Source: Cordia subcordata (lineage: Eukaryota; Streptophyta; Magnoliopsida; Boraginales; Cordiaceae). Taken from it: a stretch of DNA of 64,000 bases. How positions within the stretch are numbered: the stretch's first letter is position 1; every line of letters begins with the position of its first letter. The stretch spans positions 13,431,501 to 13,495,500 of the forward strand of contig JAPTOF010000009.1 of NCBI GenBank assembly GCA_028554755.1, written 5' to 3'. Under the pieces are notes generated by a model. That model did no database searches. It saw only the letters and a program-made list of their open reading frames with translations, and was not told the DNA's origin. Positions 63,137-64,000 of the stretch are shown piece by piece. The position numbers were made by a program, and so were the translations under genes.

Positions 63137-63902
63137 GGCCCTATTCAGCAACAGTGTTTTAAGTAGTATTTAGTATTTTGACCAAGTCAAAATACTACTT
63201 CCTCTCATTTTGGTTGTTTGGTAAAATATTATTTTAAGTAGGGTTTTTATTATAAATAATGTTTGAAGTAGTGTTTGTGAAAAGCTAATATTATTAACGT
63301 TTCAAAGTAGAGTTTAGTGTTTCACCTTTTTTTGGCAATACTACCCTTTCTCTAACATTTTTTGGTAATTGTACTCTCTATCCAATTTCGTTTACCTTTT
63401 TACATTTTCTTTCATGAATATAAATACAAAATAACACAAAAATTAATTTGAAATTCTATCTATATCGAAATATATTAAAAAGAAAAAATATAGGTCGTAT
63501 TTGTCCATTCATTATTTTTTTGAAAATATAAATTTTCAATCAATTAAAATATTTCTATAATAAAAAATATTTTTTATAATATTAATAAAATTAATTTTTA
63601 AAAAAGTAAATTTGTTATGCTTTATTAATAAAATATTATTTTAAGAAAAATATATTTAATTATAAAATAAATTATCTTAATTATTATATCACAACAATAA
63701 CCCAATACCGATGTCTTTTTCGTCATTTTGCATTCACCAGTTAACCCAATAACTAATTTATCGAACACATCTAAAACAATCTGCTAGTAAAATAGTTATC
63801 CACTAACCGCTAAAACACAACAGCTATTCACTACCCAAACTGCTATCCACTACTCAAACAGTTATAGGATATCAAATCTACTAATTGCACCGAACGTGCC
63901 CA
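63137..63902. mobile_element. TIR element inserted in the dispersed repeat
   Basis: GGCCCTATTCAGCAACAG faces TTGCACCGAACGTGCC. Subterminal GTAGTATTTAGTATT and ATAGTTATCCACTA words occur near the ends. It splits copy 4 of the dispersed repeat. The end sequence resembles the element at 11511-12243. Confidence 0.55.
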
Positions 63903-63999
63903 AAGTCTTACCACTTCCAATATTTAAACCATTAAAACTATCCACAGAGTCTCACTGGCACCAATACTTGAAACATTAAAACTATCCACAGAGACTCAC
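63903..63999 (+). repeat. Two tandem units of dispersed-repeat tail
   Basis: ATTAAAACTATCCACAGAG, then CTCA, occurs twice about 50 bp apart at the window end. It continues the family seen at 63020-63136. Confidence 0.6.
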
Positions 64000-64000
64000 C

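Overview
This is a stretch of nuclear genome from a flowering plant, most likely a eudicot. It is AT-rich, has GT-AG introns, many MITE-type DNA elements and a degraded Copia retrotransposon, and carries two intron-rich plant genes. I could not name the species. No rRNA, tRNA, CRISPR or prokaryotic feature was seen.

Two protein-coding genes are supported exon by exon, both on the minus strand. (1) At 5626-18495 there is a complete oxidosqualene cyclase of 17 exons and 762 residues. It has the catalytic DCTAE motif (Asp485) and the MWCYCR signature typical of beta-amyrin-type synthases. It would cyclise 2,3-oxidosqualene to a pentacyclic triterpene alcohol. (2) At 31276-45714 there is a complete katanin-p60-like AAA ATPase of 11 exons and 406 residues (KATNAL2/CCP1 type). 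Its last intron is 6.6 kb long because a 5.9-kb Copia element sits in it, antisense to the gene.

Layout. 1-2.8 kb: a dispersed repeat split by a small non-autonomous LTR element (TRIM-like); an uninterrupted copy of the same repeat lies at 57.2-58.1 kb and acts as an empty site. 3.4-4.5 kb: partial tandem copies and a long-TIR element with a 9-bp target duplication. 5.6-18.5 kb: the cyclase gene, whose large introns hold most of its length as MITEs, a CACTA-like miniature and tandem repeats. 18.5-31.2 kb: no gene; TIR elements, a hAT-like element nested in another element, a palindromic GTATAC-rich microsatellite, local tandem duplications and a LINE reverse-transcriptase remnant. 31.3-45.7 kb: the AAA ATPase gene with the Copia insertion. 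45.7-64 kb: the gene's upstream region, then gene-free DNA with more TIR elements and dispersed repeats.

The two genes have no evident functional link. The cyclase belongs to specialised triterpene metabolism at the ER membrane. The ATPase is probably tied to microtubule or other protein-complex remodelling. No cytochrome P450, glycosyltransferase or acyltransferase lies beside the cyclase, so a triterpene gene cluster is not supported here. The Copia element is dead (seven in-frame stops and two frame changes). Its two 332-bp LTRs differ at 22 positions by my hand alignment, all of them transitions.
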